NCBI GenBank assembly: GCA_963682055.1
Contig: OY821746.1
Span: 28,462,481-28,526,480, forward strand
Direction: 5' to 3'
DNA: 64,000 bases
Origin: Primula veris
Taxonomy: Eukaryota > Streptophyta > Magnoliopsida > Ericales > Primulaceae
The notes below the pieces were generated by a model. It searched no databases and was not told the DNA's origin. It saw only the letters and a program-made list of their open reading frames with translations. Shown one piece after another: positions 45,819 to 58,639 of this stretch; the first letter of the stretch is position 1; each line of letters begins with the position of its first letter. The position numbers and the translations under genes were made by a program.

Positions 45819-46310
45819 GAGACACGAGCGAGCGCGTGTGGTACACACTAATACTCTTAGGTGTATGTGGACATGTTAGTTTAATAACTACATGGGTTGG
45901 TATGTTATATATATTGTAAGATTAACTCTTAATCTTCCAATATGGGATTATTCTAAATGGTTTTCTCATTAACCATTTCGTTTTCCAGATTTTCCAGATT
46001 TGAGCTTCCGAGGTACCAACTTTGAAGCCACTTTGTATTCACACCCATTCTCCGAATAGGTCATGTGATATACCGTTACGAAGCTCGTCACACGGGCTAC
46101 TCAACCACGTTGAGTACGGTATAAACAACTCAGCGCTGTTACACGAAATAATGACTCGAAGTTGGTCCAGTGACCATTCGGAAACACCCATGTTTTCACA
46201 TGTTTTTCCAACAATTTGTTCTCCGACCTGAAAGATTTGATTAGCATTTAGATTCTGATAAACACTGCTTTTCTATCTTCAACTTCTATCATCAATTCAT
46301 GGACGGTTGT

Positions 46311-46410
46311 TTATTTGATTACCATCGTGGGGTATTGTCCCATGTATTTTGACATTTTTCTTCTCCGGTTAATAAAAATTTCCTTTAAAAAAAAAATTAT
46401 GATAAAAAAA
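46311..46410 (+). mobile_element. 5'-truncated LINE 3' end, about 100 bp
   Basis: A short insert ends GTTAATAAAAATTTCCTTT followed by an A-rich tail, the style of plant L1 3' ends. It is flanked by an exact 17-bp duplication, AATTCATGGACGGTTGT, at 46294-46310 and 46411-46427. A long variable duplication, A tail and severe 5' truncation together are diagnostic of target-primed reverse transcription. Confidence 0.88.
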
Positions 46411-46427
46411 AATTCATGGACGGTTGT

Positions 46428-48122
46428 AGCCAGACAATCCCCAAGTTATAATGAGATAATGTTGAATATTGCATAAACAAACTCCTTCCTTTTATTAGTA
46501 AACTTGCTAACATCTCATTTACCCTATGTAAAAAGTTCCATGAAGGGGAAAAAAATCATACTTAAAAACAAAAATAAGGAGCTTTAGCAATCTACATCGC
46601 ATTTTTTTCTTTCAAAATGCAGTTCTATCTTGCGAGCATGTATGTGCAGAGGTGGTTTCTTTAAATATCTTAACGAGGTAAATGTGTCTATTGCAAACAT
46701 GCTGCCAAGAGATGAGTAATCCAAATTCCAAACCCATATGAAGTATCATGAAAGCAGGTCATATTCGCTAAAGAAATTTGAGTTGAGAAATGCAAAACCA
46801 TCGATAAGCATATAAAATCCACGGTTTTTATTGTTTTTAAGAGCTAAAGGTCGACTGAACTTCAGTAAATATACCAGCATGTGCGTTTTCTAGAGCACTT
46901 GTTGTCATAATCAATTCTGGAACAAAGGTTATTTAGTTGTTTTTTATTTCAGAAATGATTGATACTAAAACATCCGTTATTGTTAGATTGCAGCATTACA
47001 TCATTTTTCAATAGCTTTCTGGTCCAGCTCACTTCAAACCTTTTCTTATATCTGCTGAAGATGAGTTAAAAATGAAGAATAAGAATCTGCTAAGAAAATG
47101 CTTAGTTGATTTTAGTTTCAGAAATGAGCGATTATCGCAAGTTCTTTAGAACCAGCATTTGGTAAGAGAAGGGATGCACTAATGTAAACCATTCTTCACT
47201 CTCCAAAATAAAACATGCTAGCAGTTTATTTGAGAATAATAAGATAAACGAAAATCACAACCTAGACAATTAGGTTGAGGTCGAGTTTAATCACCTCCAA
47301 CATGTAGTGTAGAAAGATGATGAATAAGCATCTGGACCAGAGGAATAGCCCATAACTCCATATAGATGGAGCCCTAGCAGTTTTGATTTCCTCTAGTGAT
47401 GGTACCGTACCATTAGATCATGTGAAATTCAGATTTTTATTATTGATCGCTATTATATGGTCTTTTGCTATCAATAATAGTATTTCTCAAGGCTTCAAAC
47501 ATCGCAACTAGTCTTTTCATCTTTTGTATGTAGGAGGCCTAAAGCCGGAGAAAAAAAGAACAAAAAAAAGTCACTAAACAAGCCAAGCAATTTTGCGAAT
47601 TCTGGTAGCTAAAACCTCTCCTGACATCCTATTGTTCTCATTTTCGTAGAAAGTCTGATAATAGTTCGATAAACTTAAAAAAAAAAAAAAACTATAAAGA
47701 AAAAGAATCAAGCATCCGTTGAGAGGAGGTCGTTGATTGATGCGCATATTTCCGCCTTTTCTCGGCCTAGGCACCTTGCATTAAACCTGGAAAGTGGTTT
47801 TATTTCTCTATCATTAAATTCATGCTGATCATGACTTTGCAAAAACAAAAACAAAGACATGAAAGATCATTTCAAGAAAGACCAAAGCTAAAGCTTCAGA
47901 ACTACAACTAGTCATCAAAAGAACAAAATTACAAAATAACCAAATCTTGAGAACAAAAAGTTCTCCTATTAGCTCTGCTACCACCGGCGTGGGCGCACAA
48001 ACACATGCTCTTGATTCCTCCACGCCACCAAGTGTTTGTACACCACCGTCGGTTCCAAAGTTCTATTGTTCCAATCTTTTTGTTGCAACCTTTATTCTGA
48101 AAAATATTATTTAGATACATAT
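46428..48122. other. Intergenic; 3' flank of the 48123-53734 gene
   Basis: No coding segment recognised. The part near 48000-48120 may be 3' untranslated sequence of the minus-strand gene that ends at 48123. Confidence 0.45.
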
Positions 48123-51100
48123 CTAGTCATCAAAAAGATCAGCCACTAGCTCATCCATTATTAGATCCAAAACCCCAACTTCCAATTCAAATGCAACCTC
48201 TTTCTTGTGCTCATCAAGCACTCTATTATTTCTAATATTCCAATCCCCACTTTTCTCCATGTCTTTCATATACGGTAGCCTATTTTTCTCCTCTTCCCAA
48301 CCCAAATACAGTTCCCTTGGTTTTCCATTCATCCAATCTCTCGCTTCGGAAACCAAATTGTTTACGTTTCTGCTTTTATTTGTTTCTCTAACTCCCTCTA
48401 TGAAGAAATCAAATAAAATATTTTCCCAATCGAATTTATACTTTTCAGATATGATTTTCATTTGATCTAGTAAGTTTATTGCTTTATCATTTTTCTCCAT
48501 TTCTCTAACTTTTTCGATTTCTTCTAAGATGTTTGTGTTGTTGTCTTGAATTGAAGCTGTGGGTGATAAAGACTCGATGGATTCATTAGTTCGTGACGTG
48601 AATTTTTTTGAGAGGTCAATTGGTTTGAGTTTAGCAAGGCCTTCGAACATTCGAAGCTTTTGCATAAGCTTCTTTTTTCTTCCTGTTAAACAAAGATCAA
48701 GTCAGATAAATGCAAGTCGAAGATAATGTGTATCCGATAATAGGTTCAGAAGAGTTATGTTTCGTGATTTTTAGATTATTATCTGAGGGAAGATCTGAAG
48801 TAGATAAGTTGACTTATGAGATGTTGAGCAAATGACCTAATTAATGTTGCTTGAAACTTCTAGTTTTTCAGATTCGTAATATAAAAAATTCAGCTCTTAA
48901 GGTTGCCAAACAAATCAATTACTGATTATAATAAAAACAGACGATCCATCATAATTGCAACCGAATAATCCCTAGTTCTATATTCTCATTTTCACTGATT
49001 TTGGAAGCGATAAGAGCATAAGAAAATCTTTTACTCCATTCATATGCACTTTCAGATTTGCTACCTCCAAAATGTAAAAAACCAAACTAGCTAAATTCAG
49101 TCTGGCAGTCATCTTAAGCTTTGAACAATGCCGGTTCTACATCATGTGGATGCTGAGAGTTTATGCTTGATTTTGTACTTTTGGTTCCCAATTTTGATCT
49201 TCAATTGAGGGTATCATTTGAATGTGGCGGATGAACTGAGACAAAATATACCTTTTCATTTCTTTACAGATTTCATCTAAAGTTCAAATCCAAGGGTCAA
49301 TACAATATTAGGACTCAGGTTCACATTCCGGTTACCTGACATGTTTACTTTAATATGATTTTCAACATTCGTTACCGGTACCAATTCATCAGACACAATT
49401 ACTATCTCCATTTTTTATTCTGGAAAACCATTTCGAAAACAATACCTACCATAAAACCTAGAATTGGCGTGGTTGTAGTACCTTTTAAGCAGGGAAACTA
49501 GCCTTTTCAAATTCCAACAGAAACTTCTACTCTTTTAAGAAGAAGATAATGTGAACAAAACTTCCAGAAAAGAAAACAATGCAATTGCCTATCAACGTTT
49601 AAGTACATAAAAATAAGATGAGCTTAAAACATGTACGGAACAAGCCCTTAGAGAGAAAACTTACCTTCCACACAAGCGAGTCTAGATTGAAAAGGTGAAG
49701 AAACCTCATCGGGCGAAGAAACCTCTTCTTCATCAGTCGATGGAAAATCCATCACGGAAACTGGACTAAACTGTTCTTTAGCCTCCTCATTTTGCCACTT
49801 ATTCTGTTCAAGTACATAGATATTAAAAAGAATCTAAAAGGAAGCAGGATTAGATACAAAAGACGAGAGGGGTACTTCGATTTTTTGTATGTTTGTTATT
49901 ACAGTATAGCGCTACATCTTTAGACTTTACGTCTAATATAAAACTCCAAAGTTTTGATTTTGGAAGTTGTATATAGTTTTTTTAGCCGATTGCATTTTTA
50001 ATCTAATCTACATTTTCCTTGCTTATACCATGCAGTGCATATGGCTTCAGCATAAATTCTAGCGCTTTTTTCGTTTTCTTGATCTCAGAAAAGCCTTCAA
50101 AATGGATGAACACTGTGTTTTCTCCCAAACATAATATAAGTTAACTTTTACGCAATCGATTAATGTTGAAACCACCCATACAGATCAATATTGATTAACT
50201 TTTACACAATCAGTTAACAGTAAACTTCTCAAGGTCAATATTGTGAAGTCCCAGGTCATTTTACAGATCACTCATCACAAACGCCAAAATCATTGGACTA
50301 ATGTACCAGCTAATTAGTGATGGAAGGTGGCCTGAATATAAAAGTTTTAATTCGCAAATTATACTTTTATTCTCAAAATTGCAACTGCAGATTATATTAC
50401 AATTGCTAAGATTTTGTTGTAAATCAGTAAACGAGTCACGCATTTTAGCTATAGTAAGTATTTTTTTTTTACATGAAATAAAATCAAATTAAGTCATAGG
50501 GAGTGTCTAGCATTTTAGGCATACCTTCTTACTAAACTTTTGAATGTGAAAAAGAAAGAATACTCCATGACAAGAACAAGACACTTGTCTAGAGTCGTAA
50601 TTAAAAGTTTGGATCTTAATTTCTTAGCATAATAGTAATATTTAGTGACATAAGTTGCCATATGTAGCAGTTGACCAGTTAATTAACTTTAAACAACCTA
50701 ACTTTTTTGCATGTTTAAAGATTGGCATGTCATTAACAACTTATTTAAGTAGAATAGTTTAGCAACAGTTGAAAATTAAGAGACTTGTGTAAAGTAGTTA
50801 CTAATTTTTAATCCTTAAACAAAGTAGTTACTAATTTGTACCACGAGATGCCATGGAAAATGCTACTGATACTAGCAGTTTGCACTAACAATTAATTAAA
50901 CTCGAATCAAAGAATATTTGATGCATATATTTATATTGCACCCAATAAGTTAAACAGGTCAATTATTTATACTTGTTTATAAATTAGCATATATATTTGG
51001 TATACCTAACAAGTCAAACCACTGACTTTAGTTTTTCCATGGTGCGGGGAAAAGAGAGTGCTTTTACTTACATAATAAAGTATTAATTTTATTTGGTCCT

Positions 51101-53734
51101 CATAGTTACAAATAAAGCAAATAAGGTACGTTCTTTGGTCAATATAATACTATATTTCTAAGTCTAAAACTTGATAACCATCACTATGATCGTAATAGCA
51201 TCGTAAATAAATTAAAACAAAACTACTAACTAACAAATTACATTCTGGGACGATTTTTCTTCCCTAACTAGACCAAATTGTTAAAAACTTGTGGGTAATT
51301 AATGTTGAAAGGGAAATTACACTGATCAAATACAACTTTTACTGAATTGTCATAATTACTTATTTATCTTGTAACCCACTATTTTAAATATTTTATACTG
51401 GGAGACTGGACAAAAATCTCAGGGGCTATTAATAACACTCCAATTCAAATTAATCTTAAAAATAAAGAGTAGTGATCTACTAACTCGAGTATTACGAAGT
51501 TATTGTACTTTTTGTAAGTTTACACGCCGTAGATTTCGCAAATAAACAAAATTAAGCTAAATGAAAGGGATAAGAACGTTCCAAGTAATTAAATACTACT
51601 AAAAATATATAAACCCAAGATATACCCTACCACACGTGTATTATTTGAAATCACCGCAAATTTAGCTGTAAAAATTAATTACACAAGTGGCACAATATGC
51701 CAAATTACCAACAACAGAAGTTACAAAATATATTTTCATAAAAAAAATTATAAAATTACAAAATAGTAAAATAAGGACTATTATGATCGAAACAAATAAG
51801 AAAAGAAACTAAAGTATGAAAGTCTAACAACAGACATGATGATGTTTGATTTTAGATTAGATACATGCCAAAAGAATATCGCCAGTCAATTTTTGTTTTA
51901 AATTTTTTTTTTTTTTTTAAAAGGAATTTTTGTTTAAAATTTTGTTCATATAATTTCGCAAAAATGGATGGATGGCTACTATTCAAATTATGGGAGAAAA
52001 GGAATTGAATTATGGAAGCTCAACAACAGACATGATGATGTGTTGATGTTTGATATTAGGTGGGAAGCATAAACAATTTTAACTAGGGAAATTTTAATCA
52101 ACCAAAATATAATTCCACATAAATATTGAGTCAATTTTGATTTCTCTAATCAACCAAATAAAAAATCCAACAAACATTTATGTTTTTCAAACTGGTTCAC
52201 ATTTTAAAGCTCATTTTTTCCCAAAGCAAATATATTAATTCTCAAATTCTTTACACGTGAAACGTCAACTTAAGTTACATCTTATAAAAAAAAATCATGG
52301 TAAATTAACAAAATATAGGAAAATGACCATGATTTTTTATGAATTGTAACCAAGTTGAAATGAGTTGGTTGAAAAATTAACAAATGGTCTCCAGATGTTG
52401 AAATGTTCGGTCCATTTCATTACAGTTTACAGCTTAAACGTGTTCTTGTTGTCATATCATAATGTCTATCTTAATGTGAAAAAATGTTTACACTTGCACA
52501 AATGACAAACCAATCATCAACTGATATGATTTCCAATTTTCCATATCCACAATTTAGTATGAATAATTGCTTAAATTCCACAAAGATTAACGTCCAATAC
52601 TTATCTCTGATTTTCAAGCACACGTGTCATTAGAACTAACATAAATATAACACATATGAGAACACAAAGTTTAGTTATTTATTACCTAATCACTTGAATT
52701 AATTAACTGCTATTAATATAATTTTCACCTGTGATGAGCTGGATGTAGTAGAGCTTTCACTAACAGCGATTATCACGCCTTCTTTTACTCTCACTTCCTC
52801 TTTATATTCCGAAACGACGTCATTATCGTCATCGGGCGTACCACTAGATTCCTCGGTCGTGCACTCTAATTTAACCTCATTACTAAAATCCACCCACATG
52901 TCGCGGTTAACTTCATTACTAACCCTTCTTTCACTAACAGCGTTATTAACGGCGTTACTAACAGAAAAATAATTAATAGACTTCCATTTTTTAAGCCGTC
53001 GTGAGAGGCTTGTTGGAAGGCACGTGACCGGTGCCGGAGAATTTTTCGGCAGCTTTCCTGAGGCGGAGGAGAGGAGTTTTGAGGCGGCGCCGATTAACAC
53101 CGCCGAAGCCCTTTTGAGAAAAGATTTATGTTTTTTGGGCTTTTTTAGGGCTTTTTGATTTTTAGTCGAGTTGTTGGTGAGGAATCGGGCGGTTGAGGTG
53201 CAACATTGACGGCGAGGGAATGAACGGAAACCGTTGGATGAGCATGAGCTTAGATCATCTAATAGATAATCTTTTAGAAGTATCTGTTGAAAAGAAAAAA
53301 ATTTGTTTAGTGTAATGTAACAATCAAATATGAAATGTTACTTTGTTCCAATTGAATTTTTTTTACAATACTGTGTCAATTTCCAGTAACAGACTACTAG
53401 ATAAAAAAGGTTCCCAACCATTTTTTTAAAAAAATAACAGTAAAAAAATTATGTGTTTGGGATCATTGAATTCAGTATCATCTACTACTATGAAGGTATC
53501 AAATGGCCGGCGTATAATCCCTTTTTTTTTGTTGTAAAAATTCAATTAACTTTTTCTCTGTAGTAAAAAAAGAAATGCCTTCTTTTTTCTTGGCACTTTA
53601 GCCTTATTCTTTCTTTCTTCACTGAAAAATTGCCTTATTTAATCTGAAAATCTAACAAACTTGAATTGACAAGGACTTACTTGTTTAGGCAACAATTTCC
53701 TCGGCTTCGAATTACACGAATTCACCATCGCCAT
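48123..53734 (-). CDS. DUF4378-like protein, 435 residues
   Basis: Four exons, 53734-53681, 53283-52729, 49803-49665 and 48682-48123, join in frame to 1308 nt. The protein starts MAMVNSCNSKPRKLLPKQILLKDYLLDD. It has a basic region (KNQKALKKPKKHKSFLKRAS) that could act in nuclear targeting, then a Ser/Glu-rich linker, the short block EEAKEQFSPVSVMDFPSTDEEE, and a C-terminal helical part ending VGVLDLIMDELVADLFDD. The EQFSPVSVLD-type block and the acidic C-terminal helix recall plant proteins annotated with DUF4378, some of which belong to the TRM group of microtubule-associated proteins. I recognise the family only loosely, and no function is claimed. The 2.9-kb intron 2 (49804-52728) holds no gene. 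Two Met codons start the protein (M1, M3). Confidence 0.75.
51800..52065. repeat. Weak direct repeat in the large intron
   Basis: AACAACAGACATGATGATG followed by TTTGAT-TTAG occurs near 51826 and 52023, about 0.2 kb apart, with diverged flanks. It probably marks an old local duplication. Confidence 0.5.
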
Positions 53735-54905
53735 TTCCGAAAACCAGTAACAAGAATCTTAAATCACTTTCTCTAAGATGTCAAATTCTACACCTAAATA
53801 AGCAGCATGCAGGAACAAGTTAAATATACTTTCACAAGATACAAATAAAGAAAAAAAAAACATAGCATTAAATTTAAATAAAGGGCATGAGCAATAGGCA
53901 AAAAGAAAGGTTCTGGACCCTTCATTAAATTCTTACCTATCTAAGAGTGTTAGTGAATGAGTGAGTAAGTAAATGAATATAAAAAAAAAAAATGAGGTTT
54001 TAATTATAAACTATAAAATTTAGGTGTTTAAAAGAGAAAGAGATAGGTAGGTTCTTGGTGAAGATCTCAAGAATGAGAATGCTATGAAGAGAACATAGCT
54101 CAAGAGAGAAAGAGAGTGTTTGTGAGAGTGAGTGAACAGTGAATATTAAAAAACTGTGATGATGTTACTTAAGAAGGGTAATTTGAATCTTAAGTTAGCA
54201 TTAGAAAATATTAATTTGAGTTTTTGAAATTTAGGATTGGATTAGTTTAATTAGGTGAACTGTTGGCTAACGAATCCCACGTAGGATTGTGTTTGTAAAT
54301 CTCGGCTGTTAGACTCTGAAGTGACCAGAGTTGACCTTATTTAAAAAAAATGGTATTTTAATTTTTTTTGAAAAAGTTTTTTTTTAATCATTTTTAAAAA
54401 ACTTAAAACAAATCATAACACCTAAGTTTAAGGTTTCAAAAATAAAAAGTAAATAATAAAATTTTATTTTTGAAAAAATTAAGCTTCTAGGGACCTTTTA
54501 TAAATTTAAAATTAAGTTTTTATTTTAAAACTTAAGTTTTTGTTTTAAAGCTTAAGTTTTTATTTTTTAAAGCTTTACAGTTTAAGGTTTTTTTTATCAT
54601 TTTCAAAAACTTAAATTTTCAAATATCATTTTAATCATTTTCAATTTTAAATTTGTATCATTTAAAATTTAATTTTTTGAAAAACCGGTATTCTAAATAG
54701 TATTTTTTACTTACTTAAATATACTTTTTTTTAAATAAGTATAAAATGCGGGTTAAATTCTAATTTTGTTTGTTTGGCACAGACACATTCTCTTACTATA
54801 ATTTGGTCTCGATCACTCTGATTTCTTTCGACTCCTATTTGTCTTTCCCACTATATTATTCCGATTCTGAGGCTGCTCATACTTCATCAAGGTCTACATT
54901 GTCCA

Positions 54906-55070
54906 ATAGTTACGGTTTTTGCCAATGGCTTGTTTGTCTGCCATGCTTAAAAATTAAGCAAACTTAAATCTTGGTTAACATTGGATTAGTTACGGTTTTT
55001 TGCCAATGGCTTGTTTGTCTGCCATGCTTAAAAATTAAGCAAGCTTAAATCTTGGTTAACATTGGATTCA
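54906..55070. repeat. Tandem duplication, unit about 80 bp
   Basis: The block TTACGGTTTTTGCCAATGGC ... AAATCTTGGTTAACATTGGA occurs twice, at 54911-54986 and about 54990-55067, nearly identical. Confidence 0.93.
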
Positions 55071-56607
55071 GTCAGTTTGATTTTTTTTGCTTCTCGAACT
55101 AGTTAAAAGAAATACAAAACACCAGTCTTTAAGCTAGCTAGCCAGATACGTACTCTTAACAGTTTAGAATCAAATTAGAAAAGTAATTGACCTCAAAACT
55201 TGCAACCGCGCAAACCATCGATAATTGTTGGGGCTATTACCAAAAGTGTTAACTAGCAAACTATATTACCAAAAAGTGTTACACGTAAAACTTTTTTTCT
55301 TCAAAAGTGCCAATTTCTCCCATTGTATATGCAATACACGATTGTGTTTGCAATTTTCATGATTGTGTATACAGTTTTTGATTGTATATTAACTTTGTCA
55401 AAGGTTCCTCAGATACTTTGCCGGGGTTTGTCGGACTTCCGACAACCTCTACCGATGACCCAAGATGAGAAATGTAAGCATTTTATAAGAAAATGTCATT
55501 TACTTTCCATAAAAGTATTTCACGATTGTATACGCAATTTCTTGGAAATTCGCCGATGTCGCCGTCTCATGGACAAATGGTGGGTGGTTGTAGGGGCAAG
55601 CTCAAATGTGAGGTGAAATTAATTGGTGAAAGAAAAGTGAGGTAAATTGTGCAGGATTTGAGATACGAATAGAGATAGTAGAACTTTTTGGTAATGATAA
55701 TTTTTGAGAATATAGTTTGAAAAAATACACTTATTATGAATTTCCATGTAGTTTTTGTTCTAGTCTTTTATGTGTGATCTTATTTCTATGCGGTCATGTA
55801 TCCATCTTATCATGTTTGACCTTCTGTCAGCACGACCTTATATGAACATGTATGATTTAGTGAGCGCAAAATCTCATGTTATCGTGTGTGACACAATCTT
55901 GTCTGACGGGTATGTTCGAGTGTGCACGATCGTGTGTGATCATGGGTCTTCACCATCCTTTGTCCAAATCATTTGTCATCGTTAAACTTTTTGACAAGTT
56001 TTTGGTTTTCTTTTTTACCTATTAATTTACTATTTATGATTCTTTTGGTGTAAGATTTTTTTAATATTTATCTTTTTTATTATTTTTTCCAAAAATTCTT
56101 AGATTTTTAAATTTGTTAAATTTTTTAAATTTGTTTTTAATTTTTAATGGATTTTTAGTTTGTTTTAGTAAAAATATGGTTTATTTAGTAATAATATATT
56201 TACAATTAGGCAAAGACTGGTAAATTTAAACTAATAAATCCGTATTTTTAGTAAATTTTTCTGTATCGTTTGAAATTTTTAGATTAATTAACAAGTCAGC
56301 TAAGTTTTAAACTCGAAGTTTATTTGATTTTTTATATCGTTTATTTTTATTGTTCTAACAAAAAAAAATCAACAACTTTACAAGAATTGAAAACCGATTC
56401 CCCACTGATTGGTCTAGCAATACATCGTAAGTGCAACAAGGCAATCTATACTATTAAGTTCATCTTGTAGTGAGAATTACAAAGACATTTAACTCCGTGT
56501 AGAATACTACTTTTCTTTTCTTTTTTTTGGATAAACATTCTACTTTAGTTCTTCCAATGCGCCGGATGTAGTTCTAATTGGTTGTATCGTTAATTCATAG
56601 TTTAAAC

Positions 56608-57243
56608 CCGTGTTTTAAAAAACGTGCTATTTTACGCGAAATAGCATTTTTTTTCGAAAAACACATCGAAAAAACGTTATTTGGATGAAAAACGCTAAAT
56701 TCGCACTATTGGGACTAAAAACACATGACATGCGAAATTATTGAACTGTTAGCGTAAATAGCGATTTTTTAAAACATAATATAGTGGACTGGTAGTGTAA
56801 ATACTGGGCTGACCAATATAGTATATAAAATATCACAATTAGTCCATTTAGCATATATCATGTCACAATTAGCCCATATAGTTAATAACATGTCACATAT
56901 TCGCTATTATAGTAAACAACATGTCACAAATTCCTTCATATAGTAAGTAATATATAAAAAAAAAACAAATTTATCCTCAAATACTTAAAAAAACTTAGAT
57001 TTTTTAACCAAACATGTCTCTCTCTCTTTTTTACCCAAAAAAACCACAATTAATTCTTTTAATTTTTAATTTTGTTAACATAATTAGTATAAATTGTATG
57101 ACTATAGTGCTATATTATTATATATTTAGGCCAAAAAAATTACACGTAAAGAGCTACGTTACTACGCTATTTACGTTTTTAGCGTTTTTTTCGAAAAAAC
57201 GAAAAAACGTTATACTAATCATAACGCTATTTAAAACATCCGT
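56608..57243. mobile_element. Possible MITE with CGTGTTTTAAA ends
   Basis: Left CCGTGTTTTAAAAAACGTGC and right (reverse-complemented) CGGATGTTTTAAATAGCGTT form imperfect inverted ends. Subterminal GCGAAATAGC / GCTATTTACG words oppose each other. The interior includes repeated phrases such as CATGTCACAATTAGCCCATA. No clean duplication was seen. Confidence 0.5.
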
Positions 57244-57879
57244 ATAAACATTATACATAAACTTCTGTACTTTTATATATATATATATATATATATGTAT
57301 GGTCCAACAGTTGTTGTGACTTGTGGATTTAATGAGACTTGTCAAGCATTATGGACATATGGAGGCTACACGCTTTGGGTCAGTGGAAATGACGTGGATA
57401 CCATGAGTTCAACAAGAACTAAAAATAAGTTTTATAAACAAAATGGAAGACTATTTCAAAAAAAAAAAAAAAAAAATTGGAAGACCTTTTTTTGTGTGAT
57501 GATTGGATCATATATACACGCATGCTTAATTAGGTCAGTGACTCAGTCATAACATGATGATGACTTTCAACTGGGCATGGTAAAGCAAAAACTTATTTTT
57601 GGGAAATTAAAGTAAACAAGAAAGTGAAGAACTATACCTTGGAGTAGATAAAATCACAAAAATGCATGTTTTAGTGTTTGCATGAAACCCAAGCATACAA
57701 ATAATCTCAAATTTGAAGAATGTTCTGCATAGAACAAAAGTAATTTATCAGATTTCTCATTTACGATTGTAGTTTGTAGTCAATTTCACTTCAGTATATG
57801 TGGAATTGTCAAAAACTCACTTTCATGATTCACATCCAAAAGTAATATAGCGGTCAATTATTTAGTAATCAATCAATTA

Positions 57880-58095
57880 GTAGTTCGGTTCTATTTAATT
57901 GTTAATAACGAAACCACGTGTAAATTTTATCGGATTATAACTTATATCAAAATTATCGAAATAATTTTTTAAAAATTTAATCATAAAATTTAACATTTGG
58001 ACTATATGATCAAATTTTGAAAATTTTCATTCCGATAATTTTGATAAAAGTTCTTAACCGATCAAAATTACACATGTATTTATCTATATTTTGTG
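57880..58095. mobile_element. Decayed Stowaway-like MITE
   Basis: The interior resembles that at 27129-27360: ATCAAAATTATCGAAATAAT and CCGATAATTTTGATAAAAGT form the same hairpin with the middle TTAAATCATAAAATTTAACA. The terminal CTCCCTCCG sequence is lost. Confidence 0.5.
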
Positions 58096-58375
58096 TAAGA
58101 ACAATATTTCAAATTCTAAGGTAATTGTATTGGACACTACACGTGCGTGTGACAATCAATACGGAAGACGAATTTATATCTGTGTTTTCTTTTTTATTGA
58201 TTAAAGAATATGAAGTTTGTATATAGGTTTTCCTTTAAAAACAGTTCAAAATATCTATAGAGATTGCTAAATTCCGTAGTTAATTAGATGTAGATTGGGT
58301 CATTTCCCTTAGTCAATGGAGAATCCACATTTCATAATATTAATCACTTTATGATTAAAAAAAAATAGGGTAAAT

Positions 58376-58455
58376 TTTGGATTGGTCCATGAAAACACAA
58401 GTATTTAAGGATTGGTCCATGAAACTGAAACTAATTAAGGATTGGTCCATTTGCT
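58376..58455 (+). repeat. Three GGATTGGTCCATG repeats, probable transposon end
   Basis: GGATTGGTCCATGAAA occurs at about 58380 and 58412, and GGATTGGTCCATTT at 58440, spaced about 30 bp. Such repeats commonly sit just inside plant DNA-transposon ends; this may be the left end of an element carrying the next gene. Confidence 0.5.
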
Positions 58456-58639
58456 GACATCATTAAAAAATTGCTGACGTCATCATAACACAAATAAAAA
58501 AAACAGAAACTTTTTTTCTCTCTCTCTCCTCTCTCTCTCATCTCTCTCTCCGAAAACCCTGAAACTTTCTCTCTTTAAACCGCCAACAAATCCGGCTATC
58601 AAACTGAAAAACCTCTCTTCGTTGATTTCAGAAAACAAC

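Larger units (their letters stand above)
44813..46213 (-). mobile_element. Solo LTR, 1401 bp
   Basis: The sequence begins TGTTAGTTTTGG and ends TTTTTCCAACA (TG...CA), flanked by an exact 5-bp duplication, ATTTG, at 44808-44812 and 46214-46218. On the minus strand it has a strong TATA box (45546-45556). The U5-side part contains a tandem array. There is no primer binding site or coding region, so the internal part was lost, most simply by LTR-LTR recombination. The superfamily is not certain; 5-bp duplications fit both copia and gypsy. Confidence 0.85.
53735..58360. other. Intergenic; no gene recognised
   Basis: The first few hundred bases are the likely leader and promoter of the minus-strand gene, with GAGAGAAAGAGAGAG near 54100. 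The remainder is AT-rich with repeat remnants listed separately. The ORFs at 55323-55616 and 55770-55985 have no recognisable domains. Confidence 0.5.

Noticed and set aside
47574..47774. 66-residue minus-strand ORF with poly-Phe/Ser
   Set aside because: Produced by an A-rich tract; not conserved-looking.
55323..55985. ORFs of 97 and 71 residues with GATTGTGTA- and GATCTTA-type repeated words
   Set aside because: No family resemblance, and the words recur out of frame, suggesting repeat-derived ORFs.
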